Numbered from the stretch's first letter, positions 1-6,716 are shown. The stretch is 20,548 bases of DNA from Candidatus Woesearchaeota archaeon (GCA_003694385.1 RFKA01000074.1:1-20548); one strand, 5' to 3'. Program-made: numbers and translations. Notes: generated by a model not told the origin, from the letters alone.

Positions 1-35
1 CAAGCACGTAGCACCCCTCGCCATCACGCGGATAA

Positions 36-44
36 CTTTATAAG
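36..44 (+). promoter_or_regulatory. TATA box of the surface-protein gene
   Basis: The sequence ctttataag is centred about 28 bases before the GTG at 68. This is the spacing expected when transcription begins at or next to the start codon (leaderless mRNA). Confidence 0.7.
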
Positions 45-67
45 AGTCCCCTTCTCCACGCAATTGG

Positions 68-730
68 GTGTTAGGTGTGCGTTTCGTCCTGCTCGTGCTT
101 GTGCTCCTCCTTGCTCATAGCGTCTTAGCTGTGAGTAATGCTTCAGTAAGTAATTTCACCCAGGAGGGGAATTACTCGTGGAACGCGACGAGCATTTCGG
201 GGACACAAGTTTCGGGGAACATTACACACACGTCATTGTTCCTGAACAGCACGACGTACCGCTGGGCAGGCATTTCCGGGAACGTTTCGGGCAATATCGT
301 CCTTGGCGATGCGGGCGCGAATGCATTGTTTACCTGGTCTTCGAGCGGTATACTCGTCTACGCGAGCGAAGCCCAGCCAGACTGGAACTCCGTTGTTGAT
401 GCCACGAAAGACGACGTTGTCAGCAGCTACCCGTTCCTTGGTGAGGGCGCTCCGGACAACTACACGGGAACATTCACTGGCGCACCAGAGGACATCTCTT
501 CAATCACCTTCAGCATCACGAGCGACTATGCACCCGCCCTCTCCAACGGCGGCACCCCCTGGAAGACATACAGCCTCAGTGATGGTGTCAACATTATCTT
601 TGCGGGCCGTGTCAAGGCGGGTGGCGACTTTAACTACCGCGGGCGCATCACCGATTTTCAGATGATTCTGCCGGAGAACGGTCAAGACACTAATCCCACG
701 ACCTACAACCTCTACGTCGAACTCGCGTAG
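68..730 (+). CDS. Secreted, sequon-rich surface protein
   Basis: 220 residues with a clear N-terminal signal peptide: a short basic start followed by a run of Leu/Val, with likely cleavage near residue 21 after a Leu-Ala. The mature part is rich in Ser, Thr, Asn and Gly. It holds about eight N-x-S/T sequons, most of them in the first 75 residues, which suggests a heavily N-glycosylated extracellular protein. The segment around residues 65-80 (a RWAG motif followed by GNVSG and GNIVLGDA) resembles a module I recall from DPANN and other archaeal surface proteins; that is memory, not a search. The start is GTG at 68, matched by the TATA box at 36-44. A second GTG at 77 would give MRFVLL and a more usual signal-peptide start. 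No transmembrane or wall anchor is seen at the C-terminus, so it may be released or bind other surface proteins. Exact role unknown. Confidence 0.8.
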   Translation: MLGVRFVLLVLVLLLAHSVLAVSNASVSNFTQEGNYSWNATSISGTQVSGNITHTSLFLNSTTYRWAGISGNVSGNIVLGDAGANALFTWSSSGILVYASEAQPDWNSVVDATKDDVVSSYPFLGEGAPDNYTGTFTGAPEDISSITFSITSDYAPALSNGGTPWKTYSLSDGVNIIFAGRVKAGGDFNYRGRITDFQMILPENGQDTNPTTYNLYVELA

Positions 731-750
731 CGTAAAACTCGTAGCGTAAA
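721..750 (+). repeat. Short tandem duplication over the stop codon
   Basis: Two adjacent near-copies of an actcg..tagcgtaaa unit, 16 and 14 bases long, start inside the last codons of the surface-protein gene and cover its TAG stop at 728-730. It looks like a local slippage duplication. The second copy lies just before the next gene. Confidence 0.6.
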
Positions 751-781
751 CTAGAAAAAGGCTTCTTCTGTTGAGCGGGTG

Positions 782-1396
782 ATGAACGTCACGTTCAATG
801 CTTCAGCGGTGCCAACACAGTTGAGTGTCCGTACAGCGGTCGACGTCCTGCCAACGCTTGCCCTCTTCGTCGGGGGTATCGTCCTCTACAGCGTGTTCAT
901 CTTCAAATTCTACCGTCTCCTCGCAGAGCGTGACGTCCTGAAACTCGACCTTGGGCAGTACAACACCTCTACGCACGCCGTGTTCAGGAAGGTGTTCGCA
1001 GTGTTCTTCTACATTCTCGAGTACCTGCTCTTCATTCCCCTCCTAAGCTTTTTCTGGTTCGCCGTGCTCACTGTTCTCCTCTCCTTCTTGTCACGGCAGG
1101 ACTCCGGGACGATTATGCTTGTCTCTTTCGCCATCATCGCCGCTGTGCGCGTGACGGCCTACTATACTGAGGATCTCTCGCGTGACCTCGCGAAGATGCT
1201 GCCTTTCGCTCTCCTCGCCGTCTTCCTCGTCGACATGAACTACATCGACATCGCCACCTCCTTCTCCGCTCTCAAAGAAATCACCTCCTCTCTTGAGACG
1301 CTCGTGTACTACTTCCTCTTCGTCGTTGTGCTCGAGTTCGTGATGCGCATCATCGCCTTTGTGTCCGCTTCGAAGGAGCCGCCGGAGAGCAAGTGA
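782..1396 (+). CDS. Multi-pass membrane protein of unknown function
   Basis: 204 residues from ATG 782 (a GTG at 779 directly before it is the alternative). I do not recognise the family. About five hydrophobic segments are visible, roughly at residues 24-48, 75-105, 110-128, 138-155 and 172-194, with a polar N-terminus holding two sequons (NVT, NAS). Basic residues follow the first segment (KFYRLLAERD) and the protein ends in a short charged tail (SKEPPESK). That is consistent with the N-terminus outside and the tail inside, but the topology is inference. The gene starts 51 bases after the surface-protein gene on the same strand. Only a weak A-rich stretch (751-760) lies at the TATA position, so the two may be co-transcribed. 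There is no obvious Shine-Dalgarno. Partnership with the upstream secreted protein is a guess from position. Confidence 0.75.
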   Translation: MNVTFNASAVPTQLSVRTAVDVLPTLALFVGGIVLYSVFIFKFYRLLAERDVLKLDLGQYNTSTHAVFRKVFAVFFYILEYLLFIPLLSFFWFAVLTVLLSFLSRQDSGTIMLVSFAIIAAVRVTAYYTEDLSRDLAKMLPFALLAVFLVDMNYIDIATSFSALKEITSSLETLVYYFLFVVVLEFVMRIIAFVSASKEPPESK

Positions 1397-1490
1397 ACTC
1401 TTGGCTGGAAAAACCGCCTGACTGTATAGTAGTGAGTTGTTGTAGGAGAACGGCTTGAAAGATGATGACCATAGAAGGTGTCTTTGCGAA

Positions 1491-1562
1491 AGCCTTCGGA
1501 GGGATTTGAACCCCCGACCTGCTGCTTACGAGGCAGCCGCTCTACCACTGAGCTACGAAGGC
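1491..1562 (-). tRNA. tRNA-Thr (anticodon CGT)
   Basis: On the minus strand the cloverleaf folds completely: acceptor stem GCCTTCG/CGAAGGC, D arm GCTC-AGTGGTA-GAGC, anticodon stem GCTGC/GCAGC around the loop CTCGTAA (anticodon CGT, reading ACG), a five-base variable region, and a T arm with TTCAAAT in the loop. The discriminator base is T and CCA is not encoded. There is no intron. A TATA-like box lies about 29 bases upstream. Confidence 0.95.
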
Positions 1563-1587
1563 GGAAGCTTGCAGAGGAGAGAACGCG

Positions 1588-1594
1588 TTTTTAA
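1588..1594 (-). promoter_or_regulatory. TATA-like box of tRNA-Thr
   Basis: The run tttttaa (TTAAAAA on the minus strand) is centred about 29 bases upstream of the tRNA 5' end at 1562. It sits just beyond the stop codon of the small zinc-ribbon gene. Confidence 0.5.
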
Positions 1595-1597
1595 GGA

Positions 1598-1771
1598 TTA
1601 CCCTTTGATTGCCGAGAGGAGCTCCTCTTTGCTCTTACCGCGTTGGCAGTCCTGGCAAACAGGGTGTTGCTTTCCCCGCTCGTCTTTCACAACCGTACCG
1701 AGAAGCTTGTTCAGGAATGTGTGCTCAATCTTCTTCTTGCAGATGCTACACTTCACCATAGATTTCGCCAT
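1598..1771 (-). CDS. Small zinc-ribbon protein
   Basis: 57 residues from ATG 1771, or 53 from the in-frame ATG 1759. Two cysteine pairs, CSIC near residue 8 and CQDC near residue 39, are separated by about 27 residues rich in Lys. This is the typical layout of a four-cysteine zinc ribbon. The C-terminus is basic and then helical (SKEELLSAIKG). Such tiny archaeal zinc-ribbon proteins often bind nucleic acid or other proteins, but nothing here fixes the partner. The reading frame stays open well upstream into the site-2 protease gene, so start choice matters: a TATA-like tttttatt at 1804-1811 predicts transcription starting near 1780, which favours ATG 1771 with a leader of about nine bases. 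It lies between the site-2 protease gene and tRNA-Thr, all on the minus strand. Confidence 0.75.
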   Translation of the reverse strand: MAKSMVKCSICKKKIEHTFLNKLLGTVVKDERGKQHPVCQDCQRGKSKEELLSAIKG

Positions 1772-1803
1772 AGATTGCACCGTCGTCTGGGACCACTCAC
1801 GGC

Positions 1804-1811
1804 TTTTTATT
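1804..1811 (-). promoter_or_regulatory. TATA-like box of the zinc-ribbon gene
   Basis: Plus-strand tttttatt (AATAAAAA on the minus strand) is centred about 36 bases upstream of ATG 1771, giving a predicted start site near 1780. It lies just before the end of the upstream site-2 protease gene. Confidence 0.45.
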
Positions 1812-1817
1812 GCTTTC

Positions 1818-2423
1818 TCACAGCCATAAGCCATTCGCGAGCAGGAAGAAAATGAGCGCGATGCACGCCGTGACGCTCCCTGCATACCAAGCCTTACTCC
1901 ACCCAAGCACTTTCGCTCCATCGAAGGGGCCGAGAGGGATGAGGTTGAAAACTGCGATGAGCACATTGATGCTCGACCCGAAGCTTAGCACGCGTTCCAC
2001 GGGCGGATACTGTACGAACAGCCATAAGCCGAAGAACATGAGTGCGAGCAGAAAATTGCTCATCGGCCCCGCGAGTGCGACCCGCCCGCGCTTCTCGTGG
2101 TCACGTAGGTGATGGATATGGACGGCTCCAGGCGCCGCGAAGAGGAATCCGAAGAGCGCGAGGAGCACGCCAACGAGGAGCATAGTATTGTCGGCGACGA
2201 ACTCCGCGTGCGCGCCATAGCGCTGCGCAAGCCACTTATGCGCGACCTCGTGGAGTACCACGCCAAGGCCGACAGTGAAGAGCGCAATGAGCAAAGGTGT
2301 CATGAGAAATGCTGCCCCGCCTAACGCCTCTGCATCGTGCTGGATGAGAACGATGCTCACTGCGAGACTGACGAGCAACCACATTTTCAGGAGGGTGCGT
2401 CGCTCGTGAGGCATGAAATGCAT
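1818..2423 (-). CDS. Site-2 protease family (M50) membrane metalloprotease
   Basis: 201 residues. Zinc-protease signatures are all present: HEVAH at residues 58-62 (HExxH, with E59 the catalytic base), AGPMSN near 118-123 inside the next hydrophobic segment, and FNLIPLGPFDGAKVL at 159-173, where D168 is the third zinc ligand. There are about five or six hydrophobic segments and no PDZ, CBS or other soluble domain, so it is a minimal core enzyme. The family cuts within membrane segments of substrates such as signal-peptide remnants or anchored regulators; the substrate here is unknown. ATG 2423 is chosen because the TATA box at 2446-2454 lies 27 bases upstream. The ATG at 2414 is also possible. 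It is divergent from the Ada-tail membrane protein, sharing an 87-base intergenic region. Confidence 0.92.
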   Translation of the reverse strand: MHFMPHERRTLLKMWLLVSLAVSIVLIQHDAEALGGAAFLMTPLLIALFTVGLGVVLHEVAHKWLAQRYGAHAEFVADNTMLLVGVLLALFGFLFAAPGAVHIHHLRDHEKRGRVALAGPMSNFLLALMFFGLWLFVQYPPVERVLSFGSSINVLIAVFNLIPLGPFDGAKVLGWSKAWYAGSVTACIALIFFLLANGLWL

Positions 2424-2445
2424 AGCTTATGATGAGGCAAAGACA

Positions 2446-2454
2446 TTTATAAAA
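2446..2454 (-). promoter_or_regulatory. TATA box of the site-2 protease gene
   Basis: Minus-strand TTTTATAAA is centred 27 bases upstream of ATG 2423, the spacing for leaderless transcription. It forms a divergent promoter pair with the box at 2481-2489. Confidence 0.7.
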
Positions 2455-2480
2455 TCTCTCTTATCTACTAGAGAATAACA

Positions 2481-2489
2481 AATTTAAAG
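2481..2489 (+). promoter_or_regulatory. TATA box of the Ada-tail membrane protein gene
   Basis: aatttaaag is centred 26 bases before ATG 2511. This supports ATG 2511 over the in-frame TTG at 2502. Confidence 0.65.
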
Positions 2490-2510
2490 CTCGCGTGGTT
2501 CTTGTTCTCT

Positions 2511-3029
2511 ATGCGTTTTGTCATCGCCTATGCTCTCGCCATCCTGTTCACACTCAACCTCCTCTTGAGTCACCAACTCCTCACAGGCTTCCTGCTCGCG
2601 CTCACACTGCTCTGGCTGCTCATTTTGCACTGGCATACCCTCGTCTGGCGGAGCGCCGACTACCAGGGCATGCTATTCATCATCCTCAGCGGCATTTTCA
2701 TCATTCTCATAACAGTATTCCCGGTCAGCTTCTGGACTAGTGCCTTCGGAGCACTGCTCATTCTCGACGCACTCTTCTTGCTCGTGCACCGCTTCGTCGC
2801 GCTCCGGCGCGTACAGACACTCTTCGACCGCTTCGCGAACGGCCAAGCAGAGCCCCGCGTGGAGCGCTTGGTGCGCGAAGAAGAGCCCACGCTCGTCGTC
2901 GCCACCCAAGGGGGCACGACGTATCACCGCGCGGATTGCCGTTTGCTCGGTACGAAGAACGTCGTGCAGCTCAGCGTGAAAGAGGCAGCAGTGTATGGGC
3001 TCAAGCCGTGTACCACGTGCAAGCCCTAG
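2511..3029 (+). CDS. Membrane protein with Ada-like metal-binding C-terminus
   Basis: 172 residues in two parts. The first 95 residues hold about four hydrophobic segments (roughly 4-19, 22-44, 53-72 and 76-95). After a charged linker, the last 40 residues carry the motif YHRADC...PCTTCKP with H139, C143, C167 and C170. This resembles the zinc-binding module of the Ada methylation-response protein (YHxxxC, then G-x-x-PCxxC near the end). In Ada this module binds zinc and accepts a methyl group from DNA phosphotriesters. The same small module also occurs alone or fused to nucleases and membrane domains, where its job is not settled. Only three cysteines plus His are visible, whereas Ada uses four Cys. 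The stop codon overlaps that of the convergent hydrolase gene in a shared CTAG. Membrane-bound sensing of metal or redox state is a guess. Confidence 0.8.
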   Translation: MRFVIAYALAILFTLNLLLSHQLLTGFLLALTLLWLLILHWHTLVWRSADYQGMLFIILSGIFIILITVFPVSFWTSAFGALLILDALFLLVHRFVALRRVQTLFDRFANGQAEPRVERLVREEEPTLVVATQGGTTYHRADCRLLGTKNVVQLSVKEAAVYGLKPCTTCKP

Positions 3030-3790
3030 CGAAAGAACCGGCAGACCTTCTCCACTTGCGGCGCGCGGAGGCGAATGCTGTGGCCCTGCCGGAGCTCTTG
3101 CAATGCAGTCGTGATACCCGCATCCTGCGCAGCGCGCACGAACCGCCTGCTCTGCGCGATGCTCACGACGGGGTCGTTCCGCGAGTGGAAAATCAGGAGC
3201 TGCTTTCCAGCGAGGGCACGCAGGCGCGCCATACCGTCCCCGATGAGTTCATCACGGACGAGCCGCCCATATGAAGAGCTGTTGAACCGGTACGCGTTTG
3301 GCCACGCGCGGACGAGTACGCGCGCGTGCGCTTCATGGCTCTCCGGGCCCCCGAGCGCTGCAAAACTGATGACTGGTGCGAGCAAGACTGCTTTCTTCAC
3401 CTTGATTGCTGGTTTCTTCAGGGCTTGGAGCGCGACGAGGCCTCCAAAACTACTCCCCACGAGGAAGATGTTGCGCACATTGAGCCGGACACGCGTCCCC
3501 CCGAAGAGCTCTGTGAAACCCCCACGACGGAGCATGCGGAGCACCGCTTGCACATCAGCAACAGGGGTTCGTTCGAGGAAACGCCCGGCGCTCTCCCACG
3601 TGCCGCGATAACGCAGCGCAACGCCGACGTAACCTCGCGCTTGGAGCTGCTTGAGAAGGCGTGGGTAGTGAGGACTGCTCGGCAGGCCCGGACAGTAGAC
3701 AACTGCGTCATGGACGCGCGCGTGCTTATCGGGGACGCCGAGCTCAAAGAACACGCCTTCTGTCTGGCCGCGAAAAGGGTACTCAGCCAT
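3026..3790 (-). CDS. Alpha/beta hydrolase (serine hydrolase)
   Basis: 254 residues. The fold signatures are in order: VYCPGLPSSP near residues 31-40 (oxyanion-hole region), GSSFGG at 112-117 with nucleophile S114 in GxSxG, FHSRNDPVV at 201-209 with D206, and GHS at 236-238 with H237. This gives the Ser-Asp-His triad. The family covers dienelactone-hydrolase-like and acyl-peptidase-like enzymes, and the substrate cannot be read from the sequence. No signal peptide, so cytoplasmic. ATG 3790 is chosen over upstream in-frame starts because it has a near-perfect Shine-Dalgarno, GGAGGTGG, seven bases upstream and no TATA box. The gene starts 54 bases after nucS ends, so it is probably the second gene of a nucS transcript. 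Its stop codon overlaps that of the convergent gene. Confidence 0.88.
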   Translation of the reverse strand: MAEYPFRGQTEGVFFELGVPDKHARVHDAVVYCPGLPSSPHYPRLLKQLQARGYVGVALRYRGTWESAGRFLERTPVADVQAVLRMLRRGGFTELFGGTRVRLNVRNIFLVGSSFGGLVALQALKKPAIKVKKAVLLAPVISFAALGGPESHEAHARVLVRAWPNAYRFNSSSYGRLVRDELIGDGMARLRALAGKQLLIFHSRNDPVVSIAQSRRFVRAAQDAGITTALQELRQGHSIRLRAPQVEKVCRFFR

Positions 3791-3794
3791 ACAA

Positions 3795-3802
3795 CCACCT
3801 CC
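3795..3802 (-). promoter_or_regulatory. Shine-Dalgarno site deciding the hydrolase start
   Basis: Minus-strand GGAGGTGG lies just upstream of ATG 3790. It is the strongest ribosome-binding site in the window. Most other genes have a TATA box at leaderless distance instead, which fits this gene being internal to a nucS-hydrolase transcript. Confidence 0.8.
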
Positions 3803-3844
3803 GCGCACGGCGCTCTTCAGCAAACACGCGTCTCGAAGAGGTCA

Positions 3845-4576
3845 TCAGTACGCCTCCAGCGTTGCTTGTCCTTTGTCGTGGCGCTCATGCCGCTTCGGTG
3901 GACGCACTTCGGCCCACGCATAGCCGTACTTCTTCAGGAGCTCGAGTGCATTCGCCGTTACTTTCGGCGCAGCCATCACTCCCTTCACGCGCTTTGTGCC
4001 CCTGAGCTCCTTGACGCGTTTCACATAGCGGTGGAGTTGCGACACAGCTGCGAGTCCCGCAGCATAGCGCTTGCACTCGACCACGACGAGATTGCCTTTA
4101 CCGTCGTGCCCGAAGACATCAATGAACCCGACGTCTGTCTGCTCTTCCCGAGCGAGCGGCTTGAAGTCTGACGCGACGAGCGAGGGATTGTCGCGCAGCA
4201 TATCACTCATATCCGCCTCGCTCCCTACGAGTGTCTGCTTCTGCCCATCCTCGAGGCGTCGCCGGAAACAATCATAGACGCGAAAGAGGACAATCTCGAT
4301 GAACTCTTTCGCGAATTTCCCCATGAGCACCAAGTGCTGTCCCCGTCGTTCAAGAGCGAGCTGCGCTCCCGCTTTCAAGTAATTAATCGGGTTGCCGTGC
4401 TCTGGCTGATGCACGAGCAGCACCCCGTCCTGTTTCATAATGATGAGGCGGTCACCCCGCGGAAGGAAAGCCTCTGCCCGGCCAGAGTACGTGACGTGGC
4501 AGTGGCACGTGAAGGCGAGGAGCTCATGCCCTCTCCGCGCCGACGAGAACATGTCCCTGAATGTATTGAGCTCCAT
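3845..4576 (-). CDS. nucS: Endonuclease NucS/EndoMS
   Basis: 243 residues, the usual length for the family. The N-terminal domain carries the NucS DNA-binding signature GDRLIIMKQDGVLLVHQP at about 41-58, followed by NPINYL. The C-terminal RecB-like nuclease domain shows D153 (in GFIDVF), E167 and K169 (VVECKR) and Q180-x3-Y184, matching the catalytic D...ExK...QxxxY pattern. NucS/EndoMS cuts both strands at mismatches or acts on branched DNA in archaea and actinobacteria, and is stimulated by the sliding clamp. The last residues, QATLEAY (237-243), resemble a PCNA-interacting motif lacking its final aromatic. ATG 4576 is chosen because the TATA box at 4598-4608 lies 27 bases upstream; the frame stays open to 4660 but nothing supports that start. 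The alpha/beta hydrolase gene follows on the same strand. Confidence 0.95.
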   Translation of the reverse strand: MELNTFRDMFSSARRGHELLAFTCHCHVTYSGRAEAFLPRGDRLIIMKQDGVLLVHQPEHGNPINYLKAGAQLALERRGQHLVLMGKFAKEFIEIVLFRVYDCFRRRLEDGQKQTLVGSEADMSDMLRDNPSLVASDFKPLAREEQTDVGFIDVFGHDGKGNLVVVECKRYAAGLAAVSQLHRYVKRVKELRGTKRVKGVMAAPKVTANALELLKKYGYAWAEVRPPKRHERHDKGQATLEAY

Positions 4577-4597
4577 ACGTCGGCGGAGCGCGCCGCA

Positions 4598-4608
4598 ACT
4601 TAAAAAAG
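4598..4608 (-). promoter_or_regulatory. TATA box of nucS
   Basis: Minus-strand CTTTTTTAAGT is centred 27 bases before ATG 4576. It pairs divergently with the box at 4635-4642. Confidence 0.7.
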
Positions 4609-4634
4609 TCATCCCCGCGCGATGCCGCGCAAGA

Positions 4635-4642
4635 TTTATATA
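4635..4642 (+). promoter_or_regulatory. TATA box of the Cys-rich lipoprotein-like gene
   Basis: tttatata is centred 27 bases before ATG 4665. This rules out the much longer open frame that begins at 4440 inside nucS. Confidence 0.75.
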
Positions 4643-4664
4643 CCGTTGCGTGGCCGCCACAGGT

Positions 4665-5417
4665 ATGACTGTGTGCTCTCACCTCTTACGCTCTCACCTC
4701 TTACGCTCTCACCTCTTACGCTCCCTCCTCTTGCTCCTCCCCTTGCTCCTCCTCTTCGCTGCGTGCCAGCAAGGCCCCACGGTTGTGTGTGAGAAGCCCT
4801 ACATCCTTGTCGGCGACTCATGCTGCCTCGACAAGAACGACGACGCAATTTGTGATAGTGATGTGAGTGGTTTGTGTGATCGCGAGTGCCCGGAGCTCGA
4901 CTGCACGAAGTGCCCGGCCCAAGTCATCGAGCGGAACGTGACTGAGGTTGTCACGAAATACATCTGCCAGAAGACAGGGGCCGTCGTCGCGACAATCGAG
5001 GAGTGCCGTGGTAATAATCTCGCGGCGGAGTTTACGCCTGTGACGACGAACGAGGAGAACACGCCAATCGACGAGCTCTCGCTGCGCCCCGCGTGCCGCG
5101 ACGGCCACAATGCCGTCGAGATTCACTATACGCTTGCCGATGAGCCCGATGGCTTCACCGTCGAAATCAAGGATGACCCCGCGGCCGAATGGACTGCAGT
5201 GTACACCACGGTGACTGATGAGCTCGAGGGCTACTTCTACGGCGGCATCTGTGAGAACAAGTGCACAGACCTCGTGCAGTTCTTCCTGCAACCAGATGAT
5301 GCGTACCTCGTCCGCGTGCGCTTTGATTTCACGAGTACAGAAGGGCGTGAGTTCCTGAGCAATGAGCACGTCGTTGACACAACTGAGGAGAGCGCCTACC
5401 GGACGAAGTTCTGCTAG
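4665..5417 (+). CDS. Secreted Cys-rich protein, lipoprotein-like
   Basis: 250 residues from ATG 4665. The signal peptide is odd: its n-region is three copies of SHLLR, encoded by a perfect 15-base tandem repeat, followed by a Leu-rich core ending FAAC near residue 35, which could be a lipobox. The mature protein begins with a Cys-rich part (CEKPY..GDSCCLDKNDDAICDSD, then further Cys to about residue 95). The CCLDxNxDxICD motif with its Asp/Asn spacing suggests a calcium- or metal-bound, disulfide-linked module, and I recall it from many DPANN surface proteins. The remaining 120 residues look like a beta-rich domain with paired Cys near the end. Function unknown; it is likely displayed on the cell surface. 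It is divergent from nucS and convergent with nre. Confidence 0.8.
   Translation: MTVCSHLLRSHLLRSHLLRSLLLLLPLLLLFAACQQGPTVVCEKPYILVGDSCCLDKNDDAICDSDVSGLCDRECPELDCTKCPAQVIERNVTEVVTKYICQKTGAVVATIEECRGNNLAAEFTPVTTNEENTPIDELSLRPACRDGHNAVEIHYTLADEPDGFTVEIKDDPAAEWTAVYTTVTDELEGYFYGGICENKCTDLVQFFLQPDDAYLVRVRFDFTSTEGREFLSNEHVVDTTEESAYRTKFC
4675..4734 (+). repeat. 15-base tandem repeat inside a signal peptide
   Basis: The unit gctctcacctcttac occurs three times without change (4675-4719), followed by a decayed fourth copy (4720-4734). Because the unit is 15 bases, changes in copy number keep the frame and only lengthen or shorten the basic n-region by SHLLR units. Confidence 0.9.
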
Positions 5418-5423
5418 CGGATT

Positions 5424-5431
5424 CGCTTTTA
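5424..5431 (+). terminator. Possible T-rich terminator
   Basis: A run gcttttatttagg follows the stop codon of the Cys-rich protein gene by a few bases. Short T runs are typical archaeal termination signals, but this one is brief and lies close to the convergent nre end. Confidence 0.3.
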
Positions 5432-5480
5432 TTTAGGAAGAGAGCAGGGTGTGCGCGTTGTGGGCTCTGTTAGCTGCTCG

Positions 5481-6695
5481 CTAGACCCACTGGTTGAGTT
5501 TCGTCTGGCTCTTGAGCTTCCTGAGGAGTTTGCTCTTCGCGAGCACACCACGGCAGTCGACGAAGTATTGCCGACAGTAGTCGAGGACGAAGCGGAGCAT
5601 GTGGGCGCGGTCGGGAAAGGTTCTCGGCGCGCTTTGCATCGCTTTCCGGACAGCTTCGCGGACAACCCAGACGCCGAGCGGCACGGAGTACTCCTGTGTC
5701 ACGAAGCGGAGCGCGAGGACCGCGGCCTGTCGCCGCCGGCGAGCGAGTGCTTCGAGGATGGCGAGGCGCGCCGCGTAGTACCCCCCAGCAGTTTCTTCCG
5801 CATAGGATTTCCTTCCTTCGTAAGGCTCGTAGTCAGTTTCCCACGCTTCGTTGCCAATCGCCTTGAGCCGGGGGAGGTAGCCCTCGAAGAGCTCGTAGCT
5901 CCAGACGTCGTCGAAGAGCATGATGACATACTCGTTGCCGAGGTAGCCCCCCGTGTGGACTGTACAGTTGCCTTCAGGGAACCGCTTGAGGTGCGCGATG
6001 AGCTGTTTCCCGACTGTGTCATCAACGGCAGTGATGCTCCACCGCGTCGGGACGAGCTTGCGCTGGGCGCGTACGCCAAGGTTGCCTATGCTCAGGAGCC
6101 GCGTCAGCCTGTGCTCGTCGACGCCGCGCTTGTACAGCGTGGCAATCCCTGACGCAGCTTTCAGGTCCGTGTCGTCGACGACGCGCTCGACACGCTGGTC
6201 TGTGGCGACGTTGCTCGTGAAGCGAGCCCTCACTAATGGCACATTGGGTCCGTGCGGCTGCGCGTCCTGTGTGAACGTGGTGCGAAATGACGGTTTCTTC
6301 TTGAGGCTGAGCTCGATGTCAGCGGGGCGCTTTGCCATGCTCACCTCTTGCGCCATCGCAGTGAGGCGCTCGCTGAAACGCTTAATGTGTTGGTTATAGG
6401 TGCTATTGATGAGGCTTGCGCGCAAGCCGACAATGTGTGGGATCTGGCGGTTCTCCCTGCTCCACTTGAGCGGTTCGTCGTGCTCAGTGTACTGCTCGAC
6501 ATTCAGGAAACCGACATTGACGCGCGGATAACCATGTGTCCCGACGAAGATATTCGGGCTCTGCGCTGTGTACTCTTGCTTCGCCGTGATTTTGCGCAGC
6601 GCGATGAGTTTGAATGCGAGCGGGCAGCGCCGGTAGTCATGGTATGGACTCGAGCAGAAGATGCAGTGTGGTCGGTGAGTGGGCTTGCCTGGCAC
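5481..6695 (-). CDS. nreA: Nre family DNA repair protein
   Basis: 404 residues, full length for the archaeal Nre (DUF650/DUF651) family. Recognised segments include QSPNIFVGTHGYPRVNVGF at about 45-63 and KLVPTRWSITAVDD at about 213-226. The N-terminus has C11-x2-C14-x4-H19-x4-C24, exactly zinc-knuckle spacing. The protein ends in QTKLNQWV (397-404), a PCNA-interacting (PIP) motif of the QxxLxxW type. In Haloferax, NreA is needed to survive mitomycin C and also carries a C-terminal PIP motif. The biochemical activity of the family is unsettled. The start is GTG 6695, supported by a TATA box 26 bases upstream that overlaps the end of the transglycosylase gene, so nre is probably transcribed on its own. 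The symbol nreA rather than nreB is a family-level guess. Confidence 0.93.
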   Translation of the reverse strand: MPGKPTHRPHCIFCSSPYHDYRRCPLAFKLIALRKITAKQEYTAQSPNIFVGTHGYPRVNVGFLNVEQYTEHDEPLKWSRENRQIPHIVGLRASLINSTYNQHIKRFSERLTAMAQEVSMAKRPADIELSLKKKPSFRTTFTQDAQPHGPNVPLVRARFTSNVATDQRVERVVDDTDLKAASGIATLYKRGVDEHRLTRLLSIGNLGVRAQRKLVPTRWSITAVDDTVGKQLIAHLKRFPEGNCTVHTGGYLGNEYVIMLFDDVWSYELFEGYLPRLKAIGNEAWETDYEPYEGRKSYAEETAGGYYAARLAILEALARRRRQAAVLALRFVTQEYSVPLGVWVVREAVRKAMQSAPRTFPDRAHMLRFVLDYCRQYFVDCRGVLAKSKLLRKLKSQTKLNQWV

Positions 6696-6716
6696 GCTTG
6701 ACGGAGCGGGGTGCCG

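Noticed and set aside
1455..1829. 124-codon plus-strand frame covering tRNA-Thr
   Set aside because: It runs through the complement of a complete tRNA and of the zinc-ribbon gene, and has no recognisable protein features.
3326..4171. 281-codon plus-strand frame across the hydrolase and nucS
   Set aside because: It is antisense to two well-supported genes and has no start signal or family motif.
4440..4664. 75-codon N-terminal extension of the Cys-rich protein
   Set aside because: It is antisense to nucS and would bury the signal peptide. A TATA box exactly 27 bases before ATG 4665 sets the real start.
4675..4734. Short regular repeats considered as a CRISPR array
   Set aside because: The 15-base copies are directly adjacent with no spacers and lie in frame inside a gene.
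5451..6152. 233-codon plus-strand frame opposite nre
   Set aside because: It is the mirror of a conserved archaeal gene with zinc knuckle and PIP motif. No promoter or motif supports it.
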